From: Pleurotus ostreatus/Saccharomyces cerevisiae fusant
Taxonomy: Eukaryota; Opisthokonta
NCBI GenBank assembly: GCA_024196135.1
Contig: JAMQCK010000004.1
Coordinates: forward strand, 271,528 to 335,527
Direction of reading: 5' to 3'
Length of the DNA: 64,000 nucleotides
Of this stretch, positions 12,001 to 24,154 are shown piece after piece. Within the stretch, counting starts at the first letter, position 1. Each line of letters starts with the position of its first letter. Made by a program: the position numbers and the translations under genes. Below the pieces are notes generated by a model, which saw nothing but the letters and a program-made list of their open reading frames with translations, made no database searches and was not told the origin of the DNA.

Positions 12001-15000
12001 ACCGAAGCGTGCGCCGATCCCGCTCGACTTTAAACATCCGGTCTCACAGAACACAGTGCCCGCCGGCCTCTTCAAGGCCCTCGGCGAAGAGCGCACGCGC
12101 AAGACGGTGCGCTCGCGTCTGAGCTCGCGCGATGTCTTCGAGCACGAGAACCGGCCGTCGCTCGACGACCTCAACGTGCCGCCAATCTCCCGGAAGGTGT
12201 CGCGGACGCGGCTGGTCACGGACCCGGGCAACCGGCCGGCGAGTCTGAGCTCGTCGGGGTCGGATGTGTTCACGTCTGCCCGTCGGCATTCGCGCAGGCG
12301 GTCGTCGCTACCCGACGCGCTGCATGACCGTTCAGGTTCGCAGTCGCCCGTGCCATCCATCTCGTCTGCGATCGAGTCGCCCGCGATGGATCTAACGAGC
12401 CGCTTGGAGATGCACAGATACGAGGACCGCGTCGCGGCGATGCTGGACGACAAGTTGACGCTCATCCGCAGGGAGATCTCGCGCACCAACGGCGCGTCGA
12501 TGACTGGGGAGTTGGAGGCCAAGATCGAGGAGATGATGTCTCTGTTCAGGCAGCACCTCTCCGATGCGGCGGCGAAGAGCATGATGGATAGCCAGATGGA
12601 CGCTCGGGGCGATCTGGACTTCGAGATGTTGAAGGACGCGGTGCAGGAGGGGCACCAGGAGTCGTTGAGGATCATGCAGAGGGAGCTGTCGTCGCTGACG
12701 CAGAGCCTGGCGCAAGCTCAGGTCTCCAACGGCACGACGCAGGACCTTGGCCCGCTCTTGCAGAAGCTCAACGCGAACACCATTCAGGCCGTCGGGCAGG
12801 CTGTCGCGCGTATCCCCGCCGAGGTCGCGGAGATGCACAACGTTGCGATGGCGCATGCGAAGAAGACCGCAGCGGAGGACGTCGTCGCCGCTCTCAAGCC
12901 CGCTCTGGAGAACCTGCGTCAAGAGCCGGTCAACTACGACTTCCTCACCGAGCAGCTGACACAGGCCGTCAAGCCGCACATCACGCAGCTCATCGACCTC
13001 GCTTCCGACAAGCGCGAGACCGCGGGTCTCATCGTCGACCGTCTTGTCCCTATTCTCCCCAAGATCGTGGCCCAGCAGCCCGCTATCGACGTCGAGGCCA
13101 TGACCAATGAGCTAGTGACCGAAGTTCGCCGTGCGATTGCGCCGATAGACGCCTTCGAGATCAAGGAGCAGGTCGCGGACTTGGTGGTCGAGCGCCTGAA
13201 CGCTCGTCTTGCTACGAGGGATCAGCATATAGATGGCCTCGCCGGCAAGGTCAAGGAGATCGTAACTTCCTCCTTGGCTCCTATCACCCAGGCCACCTCT
13301 GTTCTCAACTCTTTGGCGGAAGGCCAGCGGTCATTGACGTCGAAGCAGACCGAGCTGACCACGTCGCAAAAGCACGCCAACGAGCTTGTTTCGCAGCTTC
13401 CTCAGCAGCTCAAAGCCGCTATGGACGGCTTTGCCGCGACTGTCAAGGAGCTCCAGGCGAGGCCCGGAGTCCGCGCCGACCCCGTCTTGCCGGACGAGAA
13501 CATCCTTGCCATCAAGTCTGTCCTCGACGACATCGCCGCCTCCTCTACCTCCAACGCCACGACCGAAAAGATCCTCGCCCAGCAGCGCGACTTCGCTGAG
13601 AAACTCAACGCGCTCCCGGAGACATTCGCCTCCGCGACCAACGTCTTGCAAGCCGCACACGCCGAGTTCGCCCTCACGCGCGAGCAGAACCGGCGCGAGA
13701 TGGACGACTTGCGCAAGGCCGTCACCGAAGCGCAGGTACAGGTTGCCAAGGCCCGCGGCGCGCACGGGCAGGTGCGGGTGGAGAAGGACGTCTTGAGCGA
13801 GAAGCTCGGCGTCGTGGAGGCCGACCGCAACAGGTTGCAGGAGCAGGTCAAGAGCTTGCAGGCTTCTGCAACGGCGAAGGCTTCGGAGGCGACCGTGATG
13901 GAGGCGCGGAATAAGGAGCTGGAGGATGCGCTCGCGAAGGCATTGGCGCGGTTGCAAACGTCGGATGTCGAGGCCGCTGCCAACAAGGAGCGCATCGAGA
14001 AGCTCGAGAAGGCGAACCGCGAGCTTGAGAAGGAGAAGATGGGCATGAAGGCACAGGTGCGTTTTTTCTTCACAGCTGGTGCGTTTCTTCATCTGAATTC
14101 AATTTAGATCGACTCCCTTGAGATGAAGCACTCCATCGCTGTCCGTGACAAGGACTCGGCGGCTGCCTCCGCGAAGGCGTTGCAGAAGCGCCTTGACGAG
14201 GTGCAGTCTCACGACGAGCAGTGGGACACGCTTCGCCGCGCCTGCGCCCAGATGACCGAGCTATCGTCCATGATGGGACAGACCGACACCCGGGAGCTCC
14301 AGGAGCTGCGCGAGGTTCGGGACCGCGCCAAGGTTCTCGAGGGCGAGCACGCGGCTCTCAAGAGGCGCTTCAAGGAGCAGGATGGCAAGATGGCGAACGC
14401 GGAGAAGATCGCCTTCACCGCACGTCAGAGCCTCACCCAGGCGCAGCAGCGCGCGTCTGAATGGGAGCGCCGGGCGAAGGAGTACGAGGCGAACCTGGAG
14501 CTCACGCGCACGAAGCTCGAGCATGCGGAGCAGACGCATGCGCAGCTCGACGCCGACCACTCTGTCGCTAAGTTGCAGCTCGAGGAGCGTGAGGCGGATG
14601 ATCGTTTGGCCAAGGTGAGCATGGATGAGGATGTTTCCTAGCGGTTGCTGACTTGAATTCAGGACCGCGAGAACAAGATGCGCGAGACTATCTCGGCGCT
14701 CGAGGCCAAGGTCCGACTGTTGCAGACGGAGCTCCAGGCAGCGGTGCTCAAGGCGGCACAGCCGAAGACGAACGGCACGAACGGCGTGAACGGGCACTCC
14801 ATTCACCGCCCGTCGTCGCGCACAAGTACAGTGTACGCCGACAGCCGCGCAGCAACGCCGACGCTGAGCCACGCACCTTCACCCACACCCGCGCGTGCAA
14901 GCATGTACGCGCCTGTACCTAGTCGCTATCCTGGTGTCGGCCAGGGTACACCCAAGAGTCGTTCGTACAAGAACTACAGAATACCCTCGCCGACACCTAG

Positions 15001-15046
15001 CGTCGTGAGCATCGTCACGCAAGGAGAGGATGGCTGGTGGTCATAG
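9075..15046 (+). CDS. Large low-complexity and coiled-coil protein, function unknown
   Basis: A 1904-aa protein. Exons: 9075-9788, 9838-9957, 10016-10828, 10880-14056, 14108-14614, 14663-15046; the total is in phase. Residues 1-~170 are Pro/Met/Gln-rich (MHTPMQQQFAYPMPPP). Residues ~175-270 form the one compact-looking block, from KKTVVNLPKETIPGEDG to FLPGKQNWDRLKQMAIEEKL, possibly a small folded domain. Residues ~270-1050 are disordered, with acidic/serine patches (SSDDE, ISNPSDEEG), repeated PEFKPTL/APEFKPSF motifs and many basic-serine sites. From ~1050 to ~1820 the sequence is almost continuous heptad-type coiled coil. The tail is Ser/Pro/Tyr-rich. The architecture resembles a scaffold or cytoskeletal tether. 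I recognise no catalytic domain and cannot name it. The gene model is strong because coding character runs right up to each splice site. Confidence 0.88.
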
Positions 15047-15608
15047 ACCCTTCGCCCCCTCTTTTTTTCCGCTCGTCTCCCCACTCCTCTTTGTCCGCTT
15101 TCTCTGTGTATCCTTGTCCCACCACCTTATGCATACATACTTCACACCCTATGTTACCTCCGTCCTGTCATTTGCTACACTACCGCTTTGTTCACTAGTT
15201 CTTGCTCCCCGGATCTCCTCGCTGCATCTACCTATCTGGTATATATTTTTTGATTTCACTTACACACCTGGAGGCTGGTGCACTCGCCGCTACCGTTTGG
15301 CTGCTAGCGTCGTCGCGTCGCTGGGCCGGCTGCGCTGTATATAATACCTTCCTTCGGGTCTACGCGCCTATATCCTGTGTACGTGGCTAGGGTTGGAATG
15401 GAATTCTCGAATAATAGCTTCTGTAGACTGAGTTTAGCTTGAACTTGAGTTGTGGGCGCCAGGGTGATCAGCACATTCACACGTGCTAGCGAGGAAGAGC
15501 GTCCATGTGTGCTGCTTAGACCGCTCGCCATCCTGTCCTCTGCCTTCTCGGCGACGCCGACAGGCATTTTACTACGCTTTCCCGCACTGGCTTCGCAAAG
15601 TCCATGAC
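15047..15608. other. Intergenic: 3' region of the coiled-coil gene and Erf4 promoter
   Basis: 562 bp, starting with a CT/T-rich 3' region. No other gene was seen. Confidence 0.5.
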
Positions 15609-16992
15609 ATGACCTCGGATACCTCGCCCCAGAATGCTGACCAGGACTCCTTGACGCCGACGCTAGCGCCGCATGATGGTCACCTCGCGTCCGCCACCCC
15701 CGACGACGAGCATAAGGACTCTGGCACGGGTCCTTCACCGCTGTCAAGGAGCAGCGCGGATGGGCGGGGAGAGGACCGCGAGGAGAAGCAGGCGGACGAA
15801 GCAGAGGAGTCAGCAGCCACCCGGCGCCTATCCCATCTCCCCAGCCCGCCCTTGACGCGTACGAACACGCGCGAATCTACCTCTTCTACCCGCCGCCAAG
15901 AGCCCGATGCGGACGAGAAGTCCGGAGACTGGCACCCGCTACACGACGATGCAAGAAGTGCTGTGAACAAGGAGGCCTCGCGACCAGACCTGACTGTGAT
16001 CGTCGAGGACGGGGAGCAGGTCGTAGACTCGCATGGCCGTTTACTCTCCCCCGACGACACCAGTTCTGTCGGCGCGGGCACGGAGAAGCCCGCTGCTGGT
16101 CGCCGGACGTCACACTTGCACCTCGACCTTACACGGAGTCGTGAGCCTCAACCATGGGACCTCGTCGATCCACCAGAGACGGATGGGAAGTCGTGGGGAG
16201 CAACGCCGCGCGGGTTTGGCACGATGCGCAGTGGTGCGAAGTGAGTCTCGCCTCTAGCACCTACCCAGAAGTAAATACTGATCAGCTGTCCCTTCAGCAC
16301 CCCCCGACCCCAAATACCCCGCTCAGCCTACTTCACCGGCCCACCCCCGCCAGACGCGGCCTTCGGGACGGCGCCCGTGGGGCAGATCGGGCTGCATCAC
16401 CCCCGCGAGATCGTCCGCATAGAGCGCGACTACTCCGGCGGCGAGCTCGTGCAGTTCGCGCCGATCTATCCCTTGGAGCTTGAGGGCCGTGTAAGTCCTC
16501 ACTCCATCAGTGCTGTGGCGGCAAGGGCTTCATTGACCTGACGCGCTTCACCTTGATTTAGATAACGCCGACGCAGTTCCTGGAGTCCATCAACGCGATT
16601 AATGAGCTGCTGATTTCGGCGCATAGTACGCGGCATGCGTTCGTGGACAACACGCTGGCTGTTTTGACCCTGCAGCTGTCGCGGCTGTTTGTGCAGTCGT
16701 ACTATGACAGGGTCAGCATTATGTGACTGATGTTGGGCGTTCAGACGTTGATTGCACTTTGGCAGATGATGCGGCGGTTGAAGAACCTCATAGACGAGCT
16801 GAACGTCGAGATTTACAATCCAGCGGGGCTCAATATCCTGTGGCCACGGAAGGTGGCTTTTTTGTTCGTGAGTACGGTCGGTAGCAAACCGTGACAAGCT
16901 GTACTGACTTCATACCTACAGTTGGAGATCGAGTACTATGTAAGGCTCCTCCTTCCATTTGATGCCCTTCACTAATACGCCTCTTGCAGTAA
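15609..16992 (+). CDS. Erf4/Golgin A7 family, Ras palmitoyltransferase subunit
   Basis: A 365-aa protein with a C-terminal ERF4/GOLGA7 domain. Homologues form the accessory subunit of the Erf2-type DHHC palmitoyltransferase that acylates Ras at the endoplasmic reticulum. Exons: 15609-16240, 16298-16490, 16562-16711, 16766-16867, 16922-16939, 16990-16992. Residues 1-~210 are acidic and Ser/Thr-rich, apparently disordered. The domain begins at HHPREIVRIERDYSGGEL and continues through FAPIYPLELEGRITPTQF, INELLISA and LFVQSYYDRMMRRL. It ends at NPAGLNILWPRKVAFLFLEI followed by EYY. The last exon is only the TAA stop codon; if the last intron (16940-16989) is retained, 12 other residues follow Tyr-Tyr before a stop. 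An upstream in-frame extension lacks ATG, so 15609 is taken as start. Confident family call. Confidence 0.92.
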
Positions 16993-18371
16993 TCATGTCT
17001 ACACGCTATCGTTAACCTTCCCCGCGTCACCTCTCTGTTTCCGTCGCCGCCACCAACTGCTCCTTTCCTCCGCTGCGCTTCCGCTCCCTCCCTTGGGTAT
17101 ATATGCGCGCTTCTTGGTTATACCTCTACCCATACACTCATCGCCCAGGATGATTTCATTCACGCTACACAGGACTGCAGCTCAGTTCGTCGTACATTTT
17201 TCCGTTCAACGTACGCTCGTACACCCCTCCGTTCGTCGTCCGTTATCGTTCATCTCTCTCATCTCTTCGCATGTACCCTCCAACTAGTCGCTTTCCGTTG
17301 TATTTACCGTATTTCCAGGGATAATGCCAGAACGTACATAACTATGGGCTCGTGGTGTCAGATTGCGAGCTCGCCTTAGCCCAACAGCAAGGTTCGCAGT
17401 AGCCCATTTGAACTCCGACTGCCAGACGCGCATGCGAAGGAAGCGCCCTCCGCGGTAGGTACGCCCGTCAGCTGATCGCCCGCCCGCTGCAACTATGAGC
17501 AGGAGAATGCAGAGGTCGTGGAGGGCCGGGTAGGCCAGCCAAAGATAACGCTCGCTGGGCTGCTTCTTCGCCCTTTCGCGCGGTGCGGGCTTCGATGTGC
17601 GGGCGATCTCCAGCGCCCAGCTGGATGACATCGAGGTGATCGACCACTGAAGTCACCGTGAGTCAAGGTGAGGCATTTCACTTCCTGTCGGCCGATATTT
17701 ATTGGGTCCGTGGTGCGAGGATGTTCGAACGTTGGTGGCCGCAACGGCGATGCAGAGCCCGTAGACTTTGACGGAAGAACGGATGGCTGCCGCTCGACGG
17801 TGCGGGCGTCGGGTTCGAAGTTCGACTTCAGTCACTGCTCGTTGACGTCTAACTGTTCGAGGCCAGGTAAGGGCGCCGTCTCCGTGGGACAATCGTGCTG
17901 ATAGTGGTAAAGTTCTGTTGATCTTCGATGTACCTTGGGGGAGAGTGCGGACTGAGCGCGGGTACCTCGTCCCGTATTCATCGGAGGCAGGTCAGGCGGG
18001 AAGGGCACAGAAAATCCAGAATTTATTCTAGAGCGTCCAGCTGCATCCTCTACGCCTGAACTTATCTTCCAAGACCTATCTGTAGGCCGCCGAGTGTCAT
18101 GGCCGCCTGAACAATGAGCTGCACCGTGCGCTCGACTTCCAGCAAGTTCCGGCGTGAGACCGTTGGGAGCCAATAGGGGCTTCACGTGACCAGATCACAC
18201 GCTTTGTCAGCTCGGCTGGCGATCTGCGACAAGCCGACTGACGACGTTGTCAATTCATTGCTCCTTGCCCTCTTCTCCCATCTGAAAGTCTTATCGACCC
18301 TCCCGAGTCCCTGCGTCTCCGAACGCCTCAGCTAAGCAGCAGCGGAATATCCGTCAGCGAGCGCCCGCGAG
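16993..18371. other. Intergenic: Erf4 3' region and long promoter of the bZIP gene
   Basis: About 1.4 kb. The first 300 bases are CT/T-rich. The remainder has only short open frames without splice support. The long upstream region fits a stress-regulated transcription factor. Confidence 0.5.
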
Positions 18372-20299
18372 ATGGAGGCCTTCACCGATATGAATATGAC
18401 ACCTTTCTGGGACCTGTCGCAGGCGTCGCAGTTCTCGCAGCTCCCGGACGACGACTTTCTGGCGCTCCTGCAGAAGCAGTTCCCCGCCGTTGGAGGAGAT
18501 CTCGCGGCCAACAACACCTTCGATCGCGATAGCGTTAATCCGCGGAATGTGACCTCCTTCCCTCCCCCGACTTTTTCCCCGCCCTCCGAGGAGAGCAGCC
18601 CGAGCCCGCCGTCGTCCAGCAAGGATTCGACAGATGGAAGGAATGAGGAGGAGCTGGGGGAGACGCCTCTGAAGCGCAAGGCGAGCCAAGATGACCTCGA
18701 CGATCAGGGTCCTAGCCACAAGACGCAGCACACTGGTAGGCGAAGTTCGAGACTATCTGCTGCCCGTCGTCCTCAGTCTCGCCCCCCATCAGCCCCTGCT
18801 ACCTCCACATCAAGCAAGAAGGGCGCCTCCCATGGACGACGCAAGTCGGCAGGTGGACAAGCCGGTGGCTCTAGTTTGTCACAGGTACGTAGTCATCAGT
18901 CGAGGCTGTTCTATATGCTCATAGTGGCGCAGGAGGAGCAGAGGTTGCTGAAGCGGAAGGAGCAGAATCGTGCCGCACAAAGGGCATTTAGGGAGCGCAA
19001 GGAGAAGCATGTTAAGGACGTACGTGGTTATACTTCTTTTTGTGAGTACGATCTGATCAGTGTCGCAGTTGGAAGATCAGGTAGCTGCGCTGGAAGCCAA
19101 GAATGCAGAGGCGAGCTCGGAGAACCAAAACTTGCGCGACATGTTGCAACGACTTCAGAGCGAGAACATGGCTTTGAAGCAGGCGCAGTTTACATTCGCC
19201 GTCCCCAAGAACCCGTCAAATAATCAACGCGGCTCGCTCACCTCAGATGCCATGCTCTTCAACCTGCCGCGGTCAGGCTCTTCCTCTTCTTCCTCGCCCT
19301 CCGGTCAGCCCTCACCTCCCAACAACGCGGACGGCAGTCCGATAGATTGGAGCACCTTGACCACCTTCGATAACAACAACTCTGGCATGCACCTGTTGGA
19401 TGACTCCCCTCAGGCGACGGCCAGCTCGAGCGCCATGCAGATGAACATTGGCGGGTTCGAGAATGGCAAGACGCCATCGGAGAGCGGGTTCAGCCTGAAC
19501 GGCATGAACTGGCAGCCGGAGTCGACGAACCTTGACGAGCTCTTCGCAGGATACTTCTCGCAGAATCAGAGCCCGCTCGACTTCAACATGCTGGGCGGCA
19601 GCCCTCCTGCGAATGGCAATGGCCACAACGTCGGGAACAACGGCAATGGCAACGCGAGCAGTATCAGCATCAGCCCCATCATCCATAACTATACCCCCGC
19701 AGCCCTACGCTCGAACCCCAGCCTCAACAACACGCCATCCATCTCGAACTCGGCATCGTCGCCAGAGTCGGTATCGCTGCGCACGCCACCCGAGCAGGCG
19801 GGCGAGCACAAGGAGAAGGAGTGTCCGAAGACGAAGGCCGAGTTCCAGAAGCACAGCGAGGAGCTCGGCGAGTCGCCCTTCACCTCCTCCTCGCCGACAC
19901 CCGAAGACGAAGCGTGCGCGGCCGGCGAGGCGTGCGCATCGCCGGGTACGGTGGTGAACAACCTGCGCAAGGGCGTCGACGGGACGATCATGTGCAAGGG
20001 CACGCAGTTCCCGAAGACGGAGAAGAGCGACAAGAACATCGAGGTGCTGAAGGCGTGGCGGACGATCACGAACAGCCCATTGTACAAGGTTAGCATCAGC
20101 GATAGCGAGGACGAGGACGATGAGATGGGGTGAACTACAGGGCACGAGCTGACATCTCCCGCAGGATGTCGACATCAATGAGCTGTGCTCGGAATTCACT
20201 TCGAAGGCGCGCTGTGACGGGACGAAGGTGGTGCTGGAGCCGTCGGGGGTGAACAAGATCTTGGAGGGGCTGAAGTCGAAGCAGGCGGGCGGTCACTAG
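18372..20299 (+). CDS. Yap1/Pap1-type bZIP transcription factor
   Basis: A 584-aa AP-1-like factor, expected to activate oxidative and metal/drug-stress genes from the nucleus. Exons: 18372-18884, 18933-19019, 19069-20088, 20165-20299. The basic region (residues ~172-200) contains QNRAAQRAFRERKEKHVKD, the fungal Pap1 DNA-contact motif. It is followed by a zipper from LEDQVAALEAKNAEASSENQ (~201-238). A Cys-containing segment (DEACAAGEACASPG) lies where an n-CRD may be. The C-terminal Cys-rich domain has Cys509 (TIMCKG), Cys548 (ELCSEF) and Cys557 (ARCDG), with the family's YKDVDINELCSEFTSKA pattern. By family knowledge such cysteines form redox-dependent disulfides that mask the export signal. 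The last intron (20089-20164) separates the first C-terminal Cys from the other two. Very confident family call. Confidence 0.94.
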
Positions 20300-21655
20300 A
20301 TGGCGAGTGGTCCGGCGCGGCTGCGCTATAGACAGTCGGCGCCGTTGCCTTGTTCGCCGGGCCCTATCCCGCGCTCGACAGCCCGTCGCGCTTCCCACCG
20401 AGCGCGCGGCCCCGTTGCCCACCTCCCAGTCTCCCTTCCGATGTTCGTCCTATGTCATGTCATGTCCGTCTTCCTCCGCATCACTGGCATCTCGCACTGT
20501 CTGCCGTCTCGCTTCACATAATCCTATATCTATATAACGCTCTCCTTCTCGTCTGGCATTTGTATCCTTTACTCTGCGTACGCTCTCCATACGAGGTGCA
20601 TACGATGTATATCATGGTTTTGTGATGGTTAGCGGGGCGGCGGGAGAGGGCGCGATGGGGTAGTCGTGGGGAGGTCAACGCGGTTCACTGGCGCTCTGCC
20701 ACCGGGCGCTATCGACGGGAGGTGGGAGGACAATAAGCAGCAAGTCAAGGTGCGGGTGTGGGTTGGCGTTCGCTCGATTCTTCGTTCGGTCGTCTGTCCA
20801 GGTCATCGTGCTGTTCCGATGCTTGTTCTCACTTTTACTGTACACATAGCTATAAGGACGATCGCGCTTGCGATAATCTGATGCGATAGTAGAATGACAA
20901 TGAAGTTACTGAAGTATATCCTCTGACGCAGAATGCGGCGCATGTTAGCCAGGAATTACCATTGCCATCTAACGCAACTGGGCATAGGCAGGTGGCCCAG
21001 AGATATTGTTATTGTTGATGGTTGCGTCCCGAGGTGACCAATCTGGAGTGTACAGCTGGTGAGGCAAGGTCGCAGACCAGTCGGGAAGTTCAACATGGCA
21101 GTGACATGTGACTCTCGTATCAACACCCGGAGTTTGCCGGCTGCCTCTTCCTTCCTTCCGTCGGACGTACTTGTATCACCGTCTCTCCTCATTGCTGCTT
21201 ATCTTGCCGTAAATCAGCAGATGAAGAAGAGCATGCGTTCATCTTACGCGACTGGAGGGGCTCAGTGGCTCGGATGCCACGATGGCCGAGGGATGGGACC
21301 TTTTCGTTCACTTCTTTCCCTCGGGTCAGTGGCCTGTGGCGAAGGGTATATGGGAAGGGAATCTCCATCGTGCACTCAGCGGCGTGGAGCAACGGAGTGT
21401 TTGCCAGACCGGAGCTGTACAGTAACCCCACTTGGGTACAAGTGCGTAGTCATGACGCCCAAAAACCAGAAGCCCTTCTCACTATTAGGCAAACGGTGCA
21501 ATGCTCTTACGCGGTTGCTCTCCCGGTTACGATGTACTTCGGAGTGACGACCATTCAGATCGCTGCGATAGGTAAGCCTTTCCTACGCTAGCCCGTGGCT
21601 TAAGAAGGGATCACTCGCTGACGAGTTGAAGCAGCGGCTATCTCCCTCTCCCATC
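20300..21655. other. Intergenic: bZIP 3' region and F-box promoter
   Basis: About 1.36 kb. The open frames present (for example 21059-21547, plus) lack family motifs and splice support. The last 200 bases are similar to the upstream regions of the two other cluster copies. Confidence 0.5.
21551..21612 (+). promoter_or_regulatory. Conserved upstream block of the F-box/LRR cluster, copy 1
   Basis: About 45-105 bp before the ATG at 21656. Shares CATTCAGAT, GCGATAGGTAAG, TTTCCTACGC and GCTTAAGA, in that order and spacing, with the equivalent positions of the two other copies. Weaker similarity extends upstream to about 21450 (GAAGYCCTTCTCAC). Function inferred only from conservation. Confidence 0.55.
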
Positions 21656-23479
21656 ATGGACCCTGAGCGGGACCCCCTCAAGATTCCCGAAATCCTTGGT
21701 GCAGTCTTTGACGCCGAGTTCACGGGACGCTACCCCACGCTTGCTTCGGCGTGCGGCGTCAACAAGTATTGGTGCAGCCTCGCTCGGGAGCGTCTATTTG
21801 CGAAAATCGATCTGTCGGTCGTGCTCAAACTTCTGCCCAGAGATGCATGGTACATCTACGATGTGAGTCGCCACTACCACTACCACGAGTGCACCGTCAT
21901 CTTACTGGTGTCCAGGACCAGGGAGACGGACGTGACCTGCATCCGACACCGGAGGATCTGCGACGGCACCGTATCTTGACTGCAGAGGGCCTGGAGCGCC
22001 CGACTCTGGTGCGTCGCTGAATTTCGTCCTCGACGTCTGAACGAGTTTGCTCACGATATGCAGACGCTGCGCCGCGTGATCACACAAGATGATTGGGTCA
22101 GAGTGTCTCATCTCACAGTGCACGTTCGCGAGATCGTAACTCATGGCGATTATACGGAATTGGAAGAGACCGAGGGTGTCTCCGAAGTCTCTGAATGGGG
22201 CAACCTCGCTTTAAATCGGTCTGTCGTCTACGGCACGCTCGCCAGATGCCTTCCCGACTTTTGTCTCTTCCCTCGCCTTCACAGGCTCTTCGTCCAGTCC
22301 TTCGGGGGGAATCCCGGCGTGTTGCGTCTTTTCGTCTCTCCAGAGCTTCGCGCAGTTCATCTAGAGGCGGCGATGCACGACTTTGACGCTTCGGACTGCA
22401 TCAGCGCTTTTGTTGACGAGACAGCCGGCATCTGCCCGCTCCAGTACATGACTCTGAATCATAAAATCGACAGCTCAGAACCTGGCACTTTGGCCCTCGC
22501 AGAGAGGCTGCTCGCGTGTACGGCTCTTCGCGGGCTCGAGGTCGATTATATTGACCCTATCCTATGGCCAAGCGTCGCTCTGCTGCCATCTCTGCAGAAG
22601 CTGGAGATACGATGGAGTCCCACAGTGAGCTTCGGTCCTAGGAATCGTGAAAGTGACGTGCCTGACTTCGAGGACTATGAGGGTGCAGACATGCCCAACG
22701 ATGCTGACGTCCTTCCCTCTCGGCACGAAATTAGAGGGATGGCTTTTCCGGCGCTCAAAACTCTTATCTTCACGCACCAGGAAGCTTGCTCGCTCACCGG
22801 CGTTCAATTGCGCACCGTTCTTGAAATGCGCGATCCTCCATGGGCGCTGGAAGAACTCGACATCCCTTTCATGACGCTTGACCTAAACTTCAAGTACTCC
22901 GCCCGCACCATTTTCCGCTATCTTCGAGATCACGTTCGCGCTGATACGCTCACTCACCTCACGCTGAGCACCATCCATGAGTGGCGCCGCGCGTCCATGG
23001 GCTACAACCCTCTTTCGGGAATCTCGGAGCTTTTTGGGTTCTCCCAGCTCACCGTCCTTCGCCTATTTTGTTTCTTCGAGGCCCCTATAACCTTCGAGCC
23101 CCTCGGTGCGGCCGAGACGCAGGACATCGCACGCAGCTTCCCGCGCCTGCGCGAACTCCAACTCGCGATGCCCTTCCTTCCCAGCGAGATTGGGGTATTT
23201 GCGCTGCACTGCCGGGAGCTGCATGCGCTCGCGCTCTGCCCATCCGGAAGCGATCCCGACACCGACCTTTCCGAGCTCATATGGCAAGGTGTTGCACCAG
23301 CGCAAACAGGGCCTGCATTGCAGCGCTTTGGAATTTGCACGGACCACCTGTCTAGGCCGGAGAAGAACTGGCCATATCTGCACGCGTACGCGCACAGACT
23401 CTACCCGAATGCAACTATTCGAGAGGTACCTACACTTGGCATTGATAACTTGGCTTTGAATTTCTATTTCGATGAATAG
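21656..23479 (+). CDS. F-box/leucine-rich-repeat-like protein, cluster copy 1
   Basis: A 571-aa protein. Exons: 21656-21862, 21916-22008, 22064-23479. The first exon has a degenerate F-box-like start (LKIPEILGAVFDAEF), then ASACGVNKYWCSLARERLFA, IDLSVVLKLL and DAWYIYD. Exon 2 is a short linker. Exon 3 carries solenoid-like leucine-rich segments (FCLFPRLHRLFVQSFGG, ALLPSLQKLEIRW, FPRLRELQLAMPFLP, CRELHALALCPSG). It ends with the paralogue-conserved PNATIREV close to the C-terminus. Two paralogues lie immediately downstream with the same exon 1 length (207 nt) and intron positions. This copy is the most diverged of the three. Probably an SCF substrate receptor; the target is unknown. Confidence 0.85.
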
Positions 23480-24154
23480 AATCTTCGCAGGTTTCGCGGT
23501 ATCGTATGACCGAGTTGATACTGTCCTCATCTGTTACGACTGCTTTGCGTATTTAGCTAGTTCTACGAAGCGATTCAAAGGAAGACAGCTTTAGATACTA
23601 CCTTGTTCTCATGTCGTTCCTAACGTACGCCAGCACATGAGCTTCAGCTTGGATACCTTTTCTTAGAAGGGGTCTCGTTCTCCTCAGTACTACGTGTCGT
23701 GGCCTCGGAGTGAATCGCAAGCGCCAGTGCCATTACTCTCAAAATGATGGCGTATGCCGTCGCTGTCTTGAGATACGCAGGGGCTGGAGGGTCTTCGGCT
23801 GTGACTGCTCTCGTCGTCGTCGGCGAGACGATGCTGGCGGTCGGCAGCAATAGCGTGCTTCTCATCAAACGTGCCAATGTGTGAGCCCAGCCGCAACATT
23901 TCACGGTTCGAGACGAAATTGGCATTCCCATTGTTCCAATTGAACCGTGACGCGGCTGGCGGCCGTCACCTGTGCGCTAGCCTGAGTCGTTTCCGTGAGA
24001 CGCTGGCTAAGGATACAATGCTAGGAGCTGATCCCAAACTTACTAGTAGTGCTATTTCAGAACTCGAACGCAGATCAAGGATCCCTCGCATTATGACTTT
24101 GGTGCCAACTCCCTTCACGCACAATTATGTCCGAGTACACTAGAAGGACCGACG
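23480..24154 (-). pseudogene. Intergenic with a gene fragment duplicated at 28.9-29.2 kb (left arm)
   Basis: Between about 23,690 and 23,960 the minus strand matches, over roughly 250 bp, the plus strand at about 28,920-29,170. Shared stretches include AACAATGGGAATGCCAA, GCCGACCG-CAGCATCG and GAGAGCAGTCACAGCCG. In one frame it reads TTTRAVTAEDPPAPAYL followed by a hydrophobic stretch; in another, NREMLRLGSHIGTF. The two copies stay open in different frames, so at least one is broken. Parent gene not recognised. Confidence 0.5.

Noticed and set aside
18733..18780. A possible extra intron early in the bZIP gene (GTAGGC...CTCAG)
   Set aside because: Removing the 41-nt piece would shift the frame into a stop; leaving it in keeps a long open frame into the basic region.
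21059..21547. A 162-codon plus ORF upstream of F-box copy 1
   Set aside because: It overlaps the upstream similarity zone shared with the other copies, which is not open in the same frame there, and has no known motif.
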